A stretch of 64,000 nt of DNA from Sedimenticola sp. (GTDB taxonomy: Bacteria > Pseudomonadota > Gammaproteobacteria > Chromatiales > Chromatiaceae), in the NCBI GenBank assembly GCA_027068915.1, contig JAMOLT010000010.1, positions 1-64,000 of the forward strand, in the 5' to 3' direction. The notes beneath the pieces are model-generated. The model was not told the origin of the DNA. It did not search any database and was given only the letters and a program-made list of their open reading frames with translations. Both the position numbers and the translations under genes were made by a program. Below, piece after piece: positions 38,042 to 47,234 of this stretch; positions within the stretch are counted from its first letter, which is position 1; the number at the start of each line of letters is the position of its first letter.

Positions 38042-38404
38042 ATGAATATCATGGTAGTAGACGACAGCCTCGCAATGCGCCTTATCGTCATGAAAACCTT
38101 GCGTGAGGCCGGTTATTCCGGTCATGACATCACCCAGGCGGCAGATGGCGCCAAAGCACTGGAAGCAATCAAGAAAGAGGAACCGGATCTGGTACTTTGC
38201 GACTGGAACATGCCCAACATGACCGGCCCGGAGCTGCTGGAAACCCTCAAGGACGAAGGCTACAACCTCAAATTCGGCTTCGTAACCACAGAAGCATCCG
38301 AGGAAATGCGCGCCAGGGCCACCGAGCTGGGGGCACGCTTCCTTATTGCCAAACCCTTTACTCCAGAATCCTTCAAGGAAAAACTGGATCCCTATCTCAA
38401 CTAA
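38042..38404 (+). CDS. cheY: Chemotaxis response regulator CheY
   Basis: A 120-aa single receiver domain. DD7-8, phospho-acceptor D54 in CDWNMPNMTGPELL, TT at 83-84 and KPF near 105 are all in place. It carries the signal from CheA to the motor. No cheZ follows, so dephosphorylation must rely on another phosphatase (possibly the next gene, unproven) or on self-hydrolysis. A clear AGGAG precedes the ATG. Confidence 0.95.
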   Translation: MNIMVVDDSLAMRLIVMKTLREAGYSGHDITQAADGAKALEAIKKEEPDLVLCDWNMPNMTGPELLETLKDEGYNLKFGFVTTEASEEMRARATELGARFLIAKPFTPESFKEKLDPYLN

Positions 38405-38416
38405 GGAGCAACCACC

Positions 38417-38905
38417 ATGTCCAGCATCCCATTACCAAAACCCGTCGAGTTGCAACAGATGCTCGCCATGATGTATGGCAGCGACCTAAAAGCCGAACCC
38501 GGCAACCCGGTTCCTGTCACACCTGGCAGCAAATCCCTGGTAGCACTCTACATCGACGACGATGACGCACCTGTGGCCACTTGTGCCGTGGATTATCCCT
38601 TTACCGCCTATGCTGGCGCATCCCTGACCCGGGTTCCCCTGGGCACGGCCAAGGAATGCGCACGAGACGGAGATTTTTCCGAGATCATGGTCGGTAACGT
38701 GCATGAAATCATGAACATCTGCTCCCGCCTGCTGATGACAAGCGACAGTCCGCATCTGCGCCTGCAAGCGCTGTATACCTCCCCGGACGAAATACCGGAA
38801 AACGTACAGGAGCTGATGCAGGAGCCCCCCGCCAGCGCCGATTTCAACGTCACCATTGCAGACTATGGTGACGGGGGCATGTCGTTCATGTCTCTGGTTG
38901 CGTAA
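38417..38905 (+). CDS. Unrecognised conserved-looking protein, last gene of the che operon
   Basis: A 162-aa soluble, acidic protein, no signal or membrane segment. I recognise no domain by name. Visible features are an Asp run (YIDDDDAP) near residue 47, a segment FSEIMVGNVHEIMNICSRLLM at about 90-110 that recalls the E-x2-N helix of CheC/CheX-type CheY phosphatases, and a C-terminal ADYGDGGMSFMSL. It starts 12 bases after cheY with its own GGAG site. The absence of cheZ makes a CheY-phosphatase role an attractive but untested idea. Confidence 0.6.
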   Translation: MSSIPLPKPVELQQMLAMMYGSDLKAEPGNPVPVTPGSKSLVALYIDDDDAPVATCAVDYPFTAYAGASLTRVPLGTAKECARDGDFSEIMVGNVHEIMNICSRLLMTSDSPHLRLQALYTSPDEIPENVQELMQEPPASADFNVTIADYGDGGMSFMSLVA

Positions 38906-38953
38906 GTAAAGAAGGGCAATGCCAAAACAGCGGGATTACAGGCTGATTCCGCC

Positions 38954-40039
38954 CTACAGCACGGCCTTGGGGTAGGAACCCAGCACCTTGTACATTCCTG
39001 CCTGCTTTTCCAGCGCGGCGAGCGCCTGGACGACATGGGCTTCATCCTTGTGACCGTCCACATCGATGAAGAACACATAGTCCCATACGCCCCGGCGGGA
39101 AGGACGGGACTCGATGCGGGTCATGCTCACGCCATGTTCCGCCAGAGGCTCCAGCAGGCGGTGCAGGCCACCCGCCTCGTTCTTGGTGGAGATGAGCAGG
39201 CTGGTCTTGTCCTGACCGGAAGGCGGCACCTCCTGCTGGCCGATAATGAGAAAGCGGGTGGTGTTGCCCGGCTCATCCTCAATGTTGTGTGCCAGCACGC
39301 CCAGGCTGTAGATCTCTCCGGCAGTTTCACTGGCGATAGCCGCGGCATGGGGGTCTTCCCGTGCCATGGCCGCAGCCTCGGCATTGCTGCCCACGGCAAT
39401 GCGCTCCACATTCGGCAGGTGCCGATCCAGCCAGCCCCGGCACTGGGCCAGGGATTGCTGGTGGGAATACAATCTCTCGATCTCGTCCAAAGACCCGGCA
39501 TTGGAGAGCAGGTTGTGATGGATGCGCAGGGTCACTTCCCCGCAGATGCGCAGGGGCGAGCTGAAGAACATATCCAGGGTGTGGCTGATTACGCCTTCGG
39601 AAGAGTTCTCCACCGGCACCACGCCATACTGGCAGCTACCCGCTTCCACTTCCTGAAACACATCGGAAATGGAGCCCAGAGGCGTCGTGGTAACGGAATG
39701 CCCGAAGTGCTTGAGCGCCGCCGCCTGGGTAAAGGTGCCTTCCGGGCCAAGGAAGGCAATATTCAGGGGATACTCCAGGGCCAGGCAGGCGGACATGATC
39801 TCCCGGAACAGCCTCGCCATTTCTTCTGCATTCAGCGGCCCCTGGTTGCGCTCCTTGACCATGCGCAGTATCTGGGCTTCGCGCTCGGGACGGTAAAAAA
39901 CCGTCTCGCCGCTGCTCTGTTGCTTAATATGGGCAACTTCCGCCGCCGCTGCCGCCCGAGCATTGATGAGGTGCTGAATCTGCTCGTCAATGGCGTCGAT
40001 GCGTTCGCGGATGGCGTTGAGTTGTTCCGTTTCGTTCAT
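38954..40039 (-). CDS. pheA: Bifunctional chorismate mutase/prephenate dehydratase (P-protein)
   Basis: A 361-aa enzyme of phenylalanine synthesis. Residues about 1-90 are the AroQ-type chorismate mutase (IRERIDAIDEQI, then FYRPEREAQIL). About 95-270 is the prephenate dehydratase (IAFLGPEGTFTQAA; PVENSSEGVI). About 280-355 is the regulatory ACT domain with ESRPSRRGVWDYVFFID. It converges on the che operon with a 48-base gap and is followed upstream (5') by serA with a 4-base gap, so it shares an operon with serA and serC. Confidence 0.96.
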   Translation of the reverse strand: MNETEQLNAIRERIDAIDEQIQHLINARAAAAAEVAHIKQQSSGETVFYRPEREAQILRMVKERNQGPLNAEEMARLFREIMSACLALEYPLNIAFLGPEGTFTQAAALKHFGHSVTTTPLGSISDVFQEVEAGSCQYGVVPVENSSEGVISHTLDMFFSSPLRICGEVTLRIHHNLLSNAGSLDEIERLYSHQQSLAQCRGWLDRHLPNVERIAVGSNAEAAAMAREDPHAAAIASETAGEIYSLGVLAHNIEDEPGNTTRFLIIGQQEVPPSGQDKTSLLISTKNEAGGLHRLLEPLAEHGVSMTRIESRPSRRGVWDYVFFIDVDGHKDEAHVVQALAALEKQAGMYKVLGSYPKAVL

Positions 40040-40043
40040 GGGG

Positions 40044-41213
40044 TCAGCAGCTCAGGCAACGCACCGACAGCACCCCTTCCAGCGCTGCAATCCTGTTCAC
40101 TACCGAAGCATCGGGCTGCGCTTCCAGATCAATGAGGGTGACTGCAATATCCCCACGGGATTTGTTCAACATATCCACGATGTTCAGGCCTGCTTCGGCC
40201 AGATCCGTCGAAATCTGCCCCAGCATGTTGGGCACGTTGCTGTTCACCACCACCAGGCGCGGGTTGTCGCCAGGAGGCATCTGGATCTCGGGAAAATTCA
40301 CGGAGTTGGTGATATTGCCATCCTCCAGCCAGCTACGCACTTCGTCCACCACCATGATGGCGCAGTTTTCCTCCGCCTCGCGGGTGGAAGCGCCCAGATG
40401 GGGCAAGGTGATGCAGCGCGGATGATCCTTGAGCAGATTGCTGGGGAAATCACAAACATAGCCGTACAGGTGTCCGTCGTCCAGGGCTTTGACCACGGCT
40501 TCATCGTCAACAATGCCGTTGCGGGCGAAGTTGAGCACGATGGCATCTTTTGGCATCAGCTTGATCCGCTCTTCATTGATCATGCTGGCCGTCGCGTCAT
40601 TGAGGGGCACATGGAAGGTGACGAAATCCGACCGGGACAACAGGTCGTCGATGGACAGGGCCTGTTCCACGTCGGCCTTGAGCTTCCAGGCGGACTTGAC
40701 GGTGATGGATGGATCGAAGCCCACCACTTTCATCCCCAGGTCATGGGCGGCATTACAGATCTTCACACCGATGGCGCCCAGACCAACCACGCCCAGGGTG
40801 CGGCCCGGCAGCTCGAAACCCACGAAATTCTTCTTGCCTGTTTCCACGGCTTTGCCGATCTGCGCATCATCGCCTGCCAGCCCTGTGGCAAACTTCCATG
40901 CCGGGCCGATATTGCGCGCCGCCATCAACATGCCGGCGATCACCAGTTCCTTGACCGCGTTGGCATTGGCCCCCGGTGCGTTGAACACGGGAATGCCCTT
41001 CTCCGTCATTTTATCCACGGGAATATTGTTCACCCCCGCCCCGGCGCGGCCAATGGCCTGTACCGTTTCAGGAATTTCCATATCGTGCATCTTGAACGAG
41101 CGCAGCAAAATGGCATCGGGTTGGGTGATCTCCGAGGCAACTTCATAAGCCTCACGCGGCAGCCTGTCCAGACCTGCGGCAGAGATATTGTTCAAGGTCA
41201 GTAGTTTGTACAT
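40044..41213 (-). CDS. serA: D-3-phosphoglycerate dehydrogenase
   Basis: A 389-aa NAD-dependent enzyme, first step of serine synthesis. RAGAGVNNIP, the Rossmann motif LGVVGLGAIG, the catalytic Arg/Glu region NFARNGIVDD and HLGAST (catalytic His) are present, and a C-terminal ACT-like domain (about 315-389) is the serine sensor. The start MYKLLTLNNI matches the family; a GTG at 41228 or ATG at 41222 would add five or three residues. It directly follows serC and precedes pheA, so serine and phenylalanine genes are joined. Confidence 0.93.
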   Translation of the reverse strand: MYKLLTLNNISAAGLDRLPREAYEVASEITQPDAILLRSFKMHDMEIPETVQAIGRAGAGVNNIPVDKMTEKGIPVFNAPGANANAVKELVIAGMLMAARNIGPAWKFATGLAGDDAQIGKAVETGKKNFVGFELPGRTLGVVGLGAIGVKICNAAHDLGMKVVGFDPSITVKSAWKLKADVEQALSIDDLLSRSDFVTFHVPLNDATASMINEERIKLMPKDAIVLNFARNGIVDDEAVVKALDDGHLYGYVCDFPSNLLKDHPRCITLPHLGASTREAEENCAIMVVDEVRSWLEDGNITNSVNFPEIQMPPGDNPRLVVVNSNVPNMLGQISTDLAEAGLNIVDMLNKSRGDIAVTLIDLEAQPDASVVNRIAALEGVLSVRCLSC

Positions 41214-41228
41214 CTGGCTCATCCCCAC

Positions 41229-42305
41229 TCAGGCATTACGCTGCGCAAATTCATGCATGAAATCGATCAGGGCCTGTACACCGGCCTCGGGCATGGCATT
41301 GTAGATACTGGCGCGCATGCCGCCTACGGAGCGGTGCCCCTTGAGGGTTTTCAACCCCGCCTGGGCTGCTTCTTCGAGAAACCTTGCATCCAAACCGGCG
41401 TCTGCCAGGGTAAAGGGCACATTCATCCGGGAACGACATGCGGGATCCACGGGATTGGCGTAGAAATCCAGGTCATCAATGGCAGCATACAAAGCTGCTG
41501 CCTTGCGCGCATTGATGGCGGCCATGGCGTCCAGTCCGCCATTGTCTTTCAGCCACTGGAATACCAGCCCCGCCAGATACCAGGCATAGGTGGGAGGCGT
41601 GTTGTACATGGAATCCGCATCTGCATGGATCTTGTAGTCCAGCATGGCCGGACAACTCTCGGGCGCGTGGCCGATGAGGTCTTCGCGAATGATGACCAGA
41701 GTCAGACCTGCCGGGCCGATATTCTTCTGTGCTCCCGCGTAGATGATGCCGAATTTCGACGCATCGACCGGCCGGGAGAGGATGGTGGAAGACATGTCCG
41801 CCACCAGGGGAATGTCGCCCGTATCCGGAATATAGGGGAACTCCACGCCCTGGATGGTCTCGTTGGGCGTGTAGTGTACATAGGCCGCATCCCTGGAGAA
41901 CCCGAGATCCTCTTCCGCAGGCGCCTTGAAATCAGACGATGTGTCGGCGATGACGTTCACCTCGCCGTAGCGTCTGGCCTCGGCAATGGCCTTTTTCGAC
42001 CAGGAGCCGGTGTTGATATAGTCCGCCTTGCCGGTGCGGCCCATGAGATTCAGGGGCGCCATGGCGAACTGGCTGGAGGCACCACCCTGCAGGAACAGCA
42101 CCTTGTAGTTATCGGGAATCGCCATTATCTCGCGCAGGTCGGTCTCCGCCTGTTCGGCGATGCTCATGAATTCCTTGCCGCGATGGCTCATTTCCATCAC
42201 CGACATGCCGGCGCCATGCCAATCCAGCAGTTCGTCCTGGGCCTGCTGCAACACGGCTTCGGGAAGCGTGGCGGGGCCGGCGCTGAAATTATAGATTCGT
42301 GACAT
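41229..42305 (-). CDS. serC: Phosphoserine aminotransferase
   Basis: A 358-aa PLP enzyme for serine and pyridoxine synthesis. The start at 42305 gives [19 protein letters not shown], the classic N-terminus. The PLP lysine lies in [28 protein letters not shown] is the conserved end. The upstream extension of the frame is inside a palindromic repeat and is rejected. The stop is next to serA with no real gap. gyrA lies upstream, separated by that repeat. Confidence 0.96.
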   Translation of the reverse strand: MSRIYNFSAGPATLPEAVLQQAQDELLDWHGAGMSVMEMSHRGKEFMSIAEQAETDLREIMAIPDNYKVLFLQGGASSQFAMAPLNLMGRTGKADYINTGSWSKKAIAEARRYGEVNVIADTSSDFKAPAEEDLGFSRDAAYVHYTPNETIQGVEFPYIPDTGDIPLVADMSSTILSRPVDASKFGIIYAGAQKNIGPAGLTLVIIREDLIGHAPESCPAMLDYKIHADADSMYNTPPTYAWYLAGLVFQWLKDNGGLDAMAAINARKAAALYAAIDDLDFYANPVDPACRSRMNVPFTLADAGLDARFLEEAAQAGLKTLKGHRSVGGMRASIYNAMPEAGVQALIDFMHEFAQRNA

Positions 42306-42355
42306 TTCGGGTTCCTGCTCAGGGTTACTGCAAAAAAATTCTAGTCTGGTAGCAA

Positions 42356-42430
42356 CCGTAGGTTGGGCAAAGGCCGTGAGGCCGTGCCTAACAAACTTGT
42401 CGGGCACGCTACGCTTTGCCCGACCTACGG
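42356..42430. repeat. Palindromic dispersed-type repeat overlapping the gyrA stop
   Basis: A 75-bp unit whose 17-bp arms (CCGTAGGTTGGGCAAAG and CTTTGCCCGACCTACGG) pair with one G-T. It resembles the CGTAGG-GGGCAAAGC repeats common in gammaproteobacterial intergenic regions. Its right arm supplies the last two codons and stop of gyrA. It could act as a transcription or mRNA-end signal between gyrA and serC. No T-run is seen. Confidence 0.7.
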
Positions 42431-44980
42431 CTCCGGTGTTTCGTTTTCCTCATCTTCCTCAAGCATCTCGATGCGGGCGATACCAATGAGCTTTTCTTTC
42501 TTGCTCAGGGCAATCATCTTCACGCCCTGGGTATTGCGCCCCATGCGAGACACATCGCTGACACGGGTGCGCACCAGGGTGCCGCCATCGGTAATGAGCA
42601 TGATTTCGTCATCTTCATCCACCAGGATGGCACCGATCTGCCGACCGTTGCGCTCGGATGTCTGGATGGAAATCATTCCCTTGCCGCCACGCCCCTTGAC
42701 CGGGAACTGGGCGATATCAGTACGCTTGCCATAGCCATTTTCACATACGGTCAGCACGTCGCCCTCCATAGCAACCACCAGGGAAATCACCCGCTGGTCT
42801 TCATCCAGGCGAATGCCGCGCACACCGGCAGCGGTGCGCCCCATGGCGCGCACGGCGCTTTCGTTGAAGCGCACCGCCTTGCCGGCGCTGCTAAAGAGCA
42901 TGATGTCCTGGCTACCATCGGTGATATCCACGCCGATGAGCTGATCCCCATCATGCAGATCCACGGCGATGATGCCACTGGCCCGGGGACGGGAGAAGTC
43001 CGTCAGGGGCGTTTTCTTTACCGTGCCATCGGCCGTGGCCATGAAAATGTAGCGGTCTTCGGTATATTCCCGAATCGGCAGCACCGCGTTGATGCGCTCG
43101 CCATCCTCCAGGGGCAACAGGTTCACCATGGGCTTGCCCCGGGCATTGCGCCCCGCCTGGGGTAGCTCATAGACCTTGAGCCAGTACACCTTGCCGGCGC
43201 TGGAAAAACACAGGATGGTGTCATGGGTGCTGGCGACGAACAGCTTGTCCACGAAGTCCTCGTCCTTGGTGGTGGTGGCCGTTTTGCCCCGCCCGCCCCG
43301 GCGCTGGGCCTGGTAGGTATCCAGGGACTGCGCCTTGGCGTAGCCCTGGTGGGACATGGTAACCACCACGTCTTCCTCGGTTATAAGGTCTTCCAGAGTC
43401 AGATCCAGACGCTCCGCAACAATCTCGGTGCGGCGCTCGTCGCCAAACTGCTCCTTGATTTCCAGCAGCTCGGTCATGATAACCGCCATCAGGCGCTCGG
43501 AGCTGGAGAGAATATCCAGCAGATCGGCGATCCGATCCAGCAACTCCTGAAACTCGGCAATGATCTTGTCCTGCTCCAGCCCGGTAAGCTTTTGCAGGCG
43601 CAAATCCAGGATCGCCTGGGCCTGGGTTTCCGTGAGCCGGTATCCGTCCGCGGTAAGGCCAAAGCCTTCGGCGAGATCATCCGGGCGGGAAGCATCGGCA
43701 CCGGCCCTGGAGAGCATGTCCTCCAGGGTGCCGGATCGCCAGGTGCGGGCGCAAAGTTCCTTCTTCGCCGTGGCCGGATTGGGCGCGGCCTTGATCAGGG
43801 CGATGACCTCGTCGATATTCGCCAGGGCAACTGCCAGGCCTTCGAGGAGATGGGCGCGGGCGCGGGCCTTGCGCAAGTCGAAAATAGTGCGCCGGGTAAC
43901 CACTTCGCGGCGGTGGCGGATGAAGTATTCCAGCAACTGTTTGAGATTGAGGGTGCGGGGCTGGGAATCCACCAGGGCCACCACATTGATGCCGAACACG
44001 CTCTGCATCTGGGTGTGCTTGAATAGATTGTTGAGCACCACCTCGCCCACCTCGCCCTTGCGCAGCTCGATAACCATGCGCATGCCGTCCTTGTCGGACT
44101 CATCGCGCATTTCGGTGATGCCTTCGATCTTCTTGTCCTTGACCAGCTCGGCGATCTTTTCCATGAGCCGCGCCTTGTTCACCTGGTAGGGCAGCTCGGT
44201 GACCACCAGGCGCTGCTTGCCATTGTTCATTTCTTCAAAATGGCTGCGGGCGCGCACATAGATTTTTCCCCGGCCGGTGCGGTAGGCTTCACGAATGCCT
44301 TTGGCACCGTTGATAATGCCCGCTGTGGGAAAATCCGGCCCCGGCACATAGGCCATGAGTTCATCTATGGAGATCTGCGGATTGTCGATGACCGCCACAC
44401 AGGCGTTGATCACTTCGGTGAGATTGTGGGGCGGGATGTTGGTCGCCATGCCCACGGCGATGCCCGAAGAGCCGTTCACCAGCAGGTTGGGCACCTTGGC
44501 CGGCAGCACCGTGGGTTCGGATTCGGATTCGTCGTAGTTGGGAATGAAATCGACGGTTTCCTTGTCGATATCCGCCAGCAGTTCATGGGCGATTTTCGCC
44601 ATGCGCACTTCGGTGTACCGCATGGCTGCAGGAGAATCACCATCCACAGAACCAAAGTTGCCCTGACCATCTACCAACATGTAGCGCAGGGAAAATGGCT
44701 GGGCCATGCGCACGATGGTGTCATACACTGCGGTATCGCCATGGGGATGGTATTTACCGATGACATCGCCCACCACCCGGGCGGATTTCTTGTAGGGCTT
44801 GTTCCAGTCGTTGTTGAGCACGCTCATGGCGAACAGCACCCGGCGATGCACGGGCTTCAACCCATCCCTGACATCCGGCAAGGCGCGGCCCACGATCACG
44901 CTCATGGCGTAGTCGAGGTAGGAGTGCTGCATCTCGTCTTCGAGGTTGACCGGGAGGACTTCCTTGGCAAAATCAGTCAT
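42425..44980 (-). CDS. gyrA: DNA gyrase subunit A
   Basis: An 851-aa subunit that introduces negative supercoils with GyrB. The start at 44980 gives [17 protein letters not shown]. The catalytic tyrosine lies in [15 protein letters not shown]. The quinolone-determining segment reads [17 protein letters not shown], with Thr where E. coli has Ser83, a natural variant also known from Pseudomonas. The C-terminal pinwheel includes the QRRGGRGK box (about residue 553). The final residues [10 protein letters not shown] end inside a palindromic repeat. Confidence 0.97.
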   Translation of the reverse strand: MTDFAKEVLPVNLEDEMQHSYLDYAMSVIVGRALPDVRDGLKPVHRRVLFAMSVLNNDWNKPYKKSARVVGDVIGKYHPHGDTAVYDTIVRMAQPFSLRYMLVDGQGNFGSVDGDSPAAMRYTEVRMAKIAHELLADIDKETVDFIPNYDESESEPTVLPAKVPNLLVNGSSGIAVGMATNIPPHNLTEVINACVAVIDNPQISIDELMAYVPGPDFPTAGIINGAKGIREAYRTGRGKIYVRARSHFEEMNNGKQRLVVTELPYQVNKARLMEKIAELVKDKKIEGITEMRDESDKDGMRMVIELRKGEVGEVVLNNLFKHTQMQSVFGINVVALVDSQPRTLNLKQLLEYFIRHRREVVTRRTIFDLRKARARAHLLEGLAVALANIDEVIALIKAAPNPATAKKELCARTWRSGTLEDMLSRAGADASRPDDLAEGFGLTADGYRLTETQAQAILDLRLQKLTGLEQDKIIAEFQELLDRIADLLDILSSSERLMAVIMTELLEIKEQFGDERRTEIVAERLDLTLEDLITEEDVVVTMSHQGYAKAQSLDTYQAQRRGGRGKTATTTKDEDFVDKLFVASTHDTILCFSSAGKVYWLKVYELPQAGRNARGKPMVNLLPLEDGERINAVLPIREYTEDRYIFMATADGTVKKTPLTDFSRPRASGIIAVDLHDGDQLIGVDITDGSQDIMLFSSAGKAVRFNESAVRAMGRTAAGVRGIRLDEDQRVISLVVAMEGDVLTVCENGYGKRTDIAQFPVKGRGGKGMISIQTSERNGRQIGAILVDEDDEIMLITDGGTLVRTRVSDVSRMGRNTQGVKMIALSKKEKLIGIARIEMLEEDEENETPEP

Positions 44981-45099
44981 GTATGAATCGGTCCGAATGG
45001 CATAGAACAATTAGGAGCGGGATTTTACCATAAATCCACCTTGGGGTGCAGGGCGCCCCTCAAATCCTCCTGAACCGCATTTACGGCCCGCAGAAGGAA

Positions 45100-46158
45100 T
45101 CAGGACATATGCTGATCAAGCTTTTTGGCATCCGGCGAGAGAATAATCCCCTTCTCGGTCACAATGGCGTCCAGCAGATTTGCCGGGGTCACATCGAATA
45201 CCGGATTCCAGGCATCCACCCCTGCTGCTGCCACCGGATTACCGGCGCAACCGAGCAGTTCTGCGCCATCCCGGGTTTCGATGGGGATATCACCGCCGCT
45301 GGGGCATGCCATGTCTATGGTGGAGCTGGGCGCCGCCACCATGACTCTCACGCCATGGGCCCTGGCAACCAGCGCCAGACCATAGGTGCCGATCTTGTTC
45401 GCCACATCGCCATTGGCGGCGATACGGTCGGAACCCACGATCACCCAGTCGATACCGCCCGCCGCAAGACGTGCAGCAGCAGCGCCATCGGCCAGCAGGG
45501 AAACGGGAATACCATCACGCTGCAACTCCCAGGCGGTGAGGCGGCTGCCCTGGAGCCAGGGGCGGGTTTCATCCGCGAATACCCGCTCGATCTTGCCTGC
45601 CGCCCAGGCGCTGCGAATCACCCCCAGCGCCGTGCCATAACCGCCGGTAGCCAGGGCGCCGGCATTGCAGTGGGTAATGACGGAGGTTTTCGCTTCAATC
45701 AGGGAAGCCCCCAGATCGCCAAGGACGTGATTGGCCCGAATATCCTCCGCATGAATCCGCTTCGCCTCCCGCAGCAACAGCGGCTCGGGATTCCCCTGAT
45801 CCAGGCCGGCAATCAATCCTTGCATCCGCCGCAGCGCCCAACCCAGGTTCACCGCCGTGGGACGCGCGCCGGCAAGCTGCTCCAGCTCATCCTGCATCGC
45901 TGTCTTCCAGCCGCCTTGCGCCTGCCGCCAGGCACTGCGGGCAACCAGCACCACCGCGTAGGCCGCCGTCACTCCAATGGCCGGTGCGCCCCGCACCACC
46001 ATATCGGTGATGGCTTTTGCGGCATCCACACCGCGGGAGCAATGCACGAAACACTCTTCATGAGGCAGCACCCGCTGATCAAGCAAATACAGCTCACCAT
46101 CCTGCCACAGCACCGCATCGTCAGCACTGATCTCGCGTTCCAGAACCGGTTGTTTCAT
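45100..46158 (-). CDS. mtnA: Methylthioribose-1-phosphate isomerase
   Basis: A 352-aa enzyme of the methionine salvage pathway. [35 protein letters not shown] (catalytic Cys) and [19 protein letters not shown] (catalytic Asp) are visible. The start at 46158 gives [16 protein letters not shown]; the longer frame runs backwards through a mtaD fragment and a transposase fragment. In many gammaproteobacteria it diverges from mtaD, whose product feeds the same pathway; here the pair is split by a 3.1-kb island that duplicated the intergenic region. Confidence 0.95.
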   Translation of the reverse strand: MKQPVLEREISADDAVLWQDGELYLLDQRVLPHEECFVHCSRGVDAAKAITDMVVRGAPAIGVTAAYAVVLVARSAWRQAQGGWKTAMQDELEQLAGARPTAVNLGWALRRMQGLIAGLDQGNPEPLLLREAKRIHAEDIRANHVLGDLGASLIEAKTSVITHCNAGALATGGYGTALGVIRSAWAAGKIERVFADETRPWLQGSRLTAWELQRDGIPVSLLADGAAAARLAAGGIDWVIVGSDRIAANGDVANKIGTYGLALVARAHGVRVMVAAPSSTIDMACPSGGDIPIETRDGAELLGCAGNPVAAAGVDAWNPVFDVTPANLLDAIVTEKGIILSPDAKKLDQHMS

Positions 46159-46341
46159 ATAATTTTTCGTGTACGGGAAATCGGGTTCGGCTATTTTATA
46201 CCAATCCTGTCCTCCCATCCGACAAACCACATGCGCACAAACACCCTCATCCACGCCCGCTGAATCATTCCGGTGGAACCCGCCGGCCAGGTGCTGAAGA
46301 ACCACTCCCTGGCGCTGGCGGTGAGCGACAGTCGTATCCAG
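46102..46341. repeat. Left copy of the duplicated mtnA-mtaD intergenic segment
   Basis: It aligns at an offset of 3122 (3116 at the far end) with 49224-49457. The unit comprises the first 19 codons of mtnA, the divergent promoter region and the first about 35 codons of mtaD. In this copy mtnA is intact and mtaD is broken. Divergence of roughly 15-20 percent shows that the duplication is old or was brought in from a relative. Confidence 0.75.
46231..46337 (+). pseudogene. 5' fragment of mtaD
   Basis: It corresponds to codons 1-36 of mtaD (49353). The eleventh codon, TGG in the intact gene, is TGA here, leaving a 10-residue stub, and the sequence changes to a transposase fragment at CCAG (46338-46341). 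It marks the left edge of the island. Confidence 0.75.
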
Positions 46342-46422
46342 ATAGATATCTTCCCGACCGCCGCCCCGTAAAGTGACATGGTATAGCGCTCCCGCAATTT
46401 CTATTCGTAACGGCCTGACCAT
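46338..46422 (-). pseudogene. N-terminal fragment of a RAYT-type Y1 transposase (left)
   Basis: The minus strand encodes [20 protein letters not shown] followed by GGREDIYL, the family N-terminus (first metal-binding region), then stops at the mtaD fragment. A longer, related fragment lies at 48656-48920 on the other side of the retron-like genes, so transposase debris frames the island. It is unrelated in sequence to the elements at 1-2931. Confidence 0.75.
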
Positions 46423-46557
46423 GTTCTCATGCCTGCAACACCTGAATGCAAAAAGCAAGACTTGATGCTGTTCTGTGTGTGTGACCCTGTTCTGTTCTAA
46501 TGTGAAAGTCGTTAGTTTGATTATTATTCCGAAACACTGAGTAAATTTTGTAGATTT

Positions 46558-46574
46558 ATTGACTGACAGTCAAT
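46558..46574. promoter_or_regulatory. Dyad just upstream of the retron-like promoter, candidate operator
   Basis: ATTGACTG-A-CAGTCAAT is a perfect 8-bp inverted repeat around one base, ending 6 bases before the -35 box. XRE-type proteins bind such dyads, and an XRE-like gene lies 660 bases downstream in the same unit, so autoregulation is plausible. TTGACT in the left arm could also serve as a -35. Confidence 0.45.
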
Positions 46575-46579
46575 TATTA

Positions 46580-46608
46580 TTGCACTTGGTCATTTTATCC
46601 TGTATTAT
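46580..46608 (+). promoter_or_regulatory. Sigma70-like promoter of the retron-like locus
   Basis: TTGCAC (46580-46585), 17-base spacer, TATTAT (46603-46608). The predicted start is near 46615, directly before the palindrome at 46618 and boxA-like element. The region is AT-rich compared with the flanking chromosome. Confidence 0.6.
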
Positions 46609-46614
46609 CTTCAC

Positions 46615-46943
46615 TGGCTGGAAGAATTCTTCCAGTTGCTCTTTAACATTGACTCTGAAAATCGAGTGGCTAGAGATTAAGGCGTATTGTCTGTTAAATA
46701 CGTCGACTCACGAGAGTCTAACTCAGGCGCATAACGGTCGGGTAGCCCTGTTCCTCTGGACAATGGTTCGCCAAGCTCCAGGATAGGCAATACCGAATTC
46801 CCCCAAATGCGACTGCTGGTGTTGTGTTCCACAACACCAGGGTATGTGGCTTGCTGTTCTTCTGTATTGCTCCAGTCGGCCCCTCGAGCGTGTTGGCGAC
46901 TGGCACCAATGGTGGTGCCGACTCAACATATATCGGAGTATTC
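46615..46943 (+). ncRNA. Putative retron msr-msd or structured leader RNA
   Basis: About 330 non-coding bases between the promoter and first gene, full of inverted repeats: GACTC/GAGTC at 46704-46717, a perfect 11-bp stem with a 3-nt TTC loop at 46816-46840 (CTGGTGTTGTG/CACAACACCAG), CCAGTCG/CGACTGG at 46872-46903, and GGCACCA/TGGTGCC at 46902-46919. A long stable stem is typical of the msd part of retrons. I could not find a convincing a1/a2 pair or branching G by eye, so borders and strand assignment are provisional. Position upstream of an HTH gene and a retron-like RT supports the call. Confidence 0.5.
46618..46648 (+). promoter_or_regulatory. Hairpin plus boxA-like antitermination element
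   Basis: A perfect palindrome, CTGGAAGAATTCTTCCAG (46618-46635), is followed at once by TGCTCTTTAACA (46637-46648), the boxA core of E. coli rrn leaders. Hairpin-then-boxA is reminiscent of rrn boxB-boxA order; boxA binds NusB/S10 and prevents Rho termination of untranslated RNA. Here it would protect the roughly 300-nt untranslated RNA before the first gene. Sequence match is seen; function is inferred. Confidence 0.5.
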
Positions 46944-46945
46944 AG

Positions 46946-47185
46946 ATGAATAATTCAATGTTAAAGGAGACGCTTTTTTTATTGAAAGAAATGCGTTCTC
47001 AACAAGGCAATACAGAAGACTGTGTTATTAAAAGGCTTAACCAAACCATTCAAAACCTTGAAGCCCTTAGGGGTGAAAGGTTTTCGGAACCAGAAATTAT
47101 GGCCATAATTCTCCAGGAATTAGGTGCATTATTTTCCGAGTTGCCAGAAATTCAAAAGCAACTTGAATATCTGGCTAGCCTGTAG
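46946..47185 (+). CDS. Small helical protein of the retron-like locus
   Basis: A 79-aa protein, predicted mostly helical (LLKEMRSQQGNTEDCVIKRLNQTI; AIILQELGALFSELPEIQKQLEYL), no signal peptide or membrane segment and no domain I recognise. The ATG at 46946 has GGAG 8-11 bases upstream; the longer frame from 46844 would enter the structured RNA and is rejected. It lies 49 bases before the HTH gene on the same strand. Candidate accessory or effector of the RT system; purely contextual. Confidence 0.65.
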   Translation: MNNSMLKETLFLLKEMRSQQGNTEDCVIKRLNQTIQNLEALRGERFSEPEIMAIILQELGALFSELPEIQKQLEYLASL

Positions 47186-47234
47186 TCCTAATGACACAGC
47201 AAGCCATTTTATTCTTTAACCGAGAGTTAATAAC

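Noticed and set aside
46159-46458. N-terminal extension of mtnA to 452 aa
   Set aside because: The extra 100 residues read antisense through the mtaD fragment and then the transposase fragment; the family start is at 46158.
46615-46943. Definite a1/a2 inverted repeats of a retron RNA
   Set aside because: Candidate pairs were short direct repeats (CGACTCA near 46703 and 46919) rather than complementary ends, so borders were not assigned.
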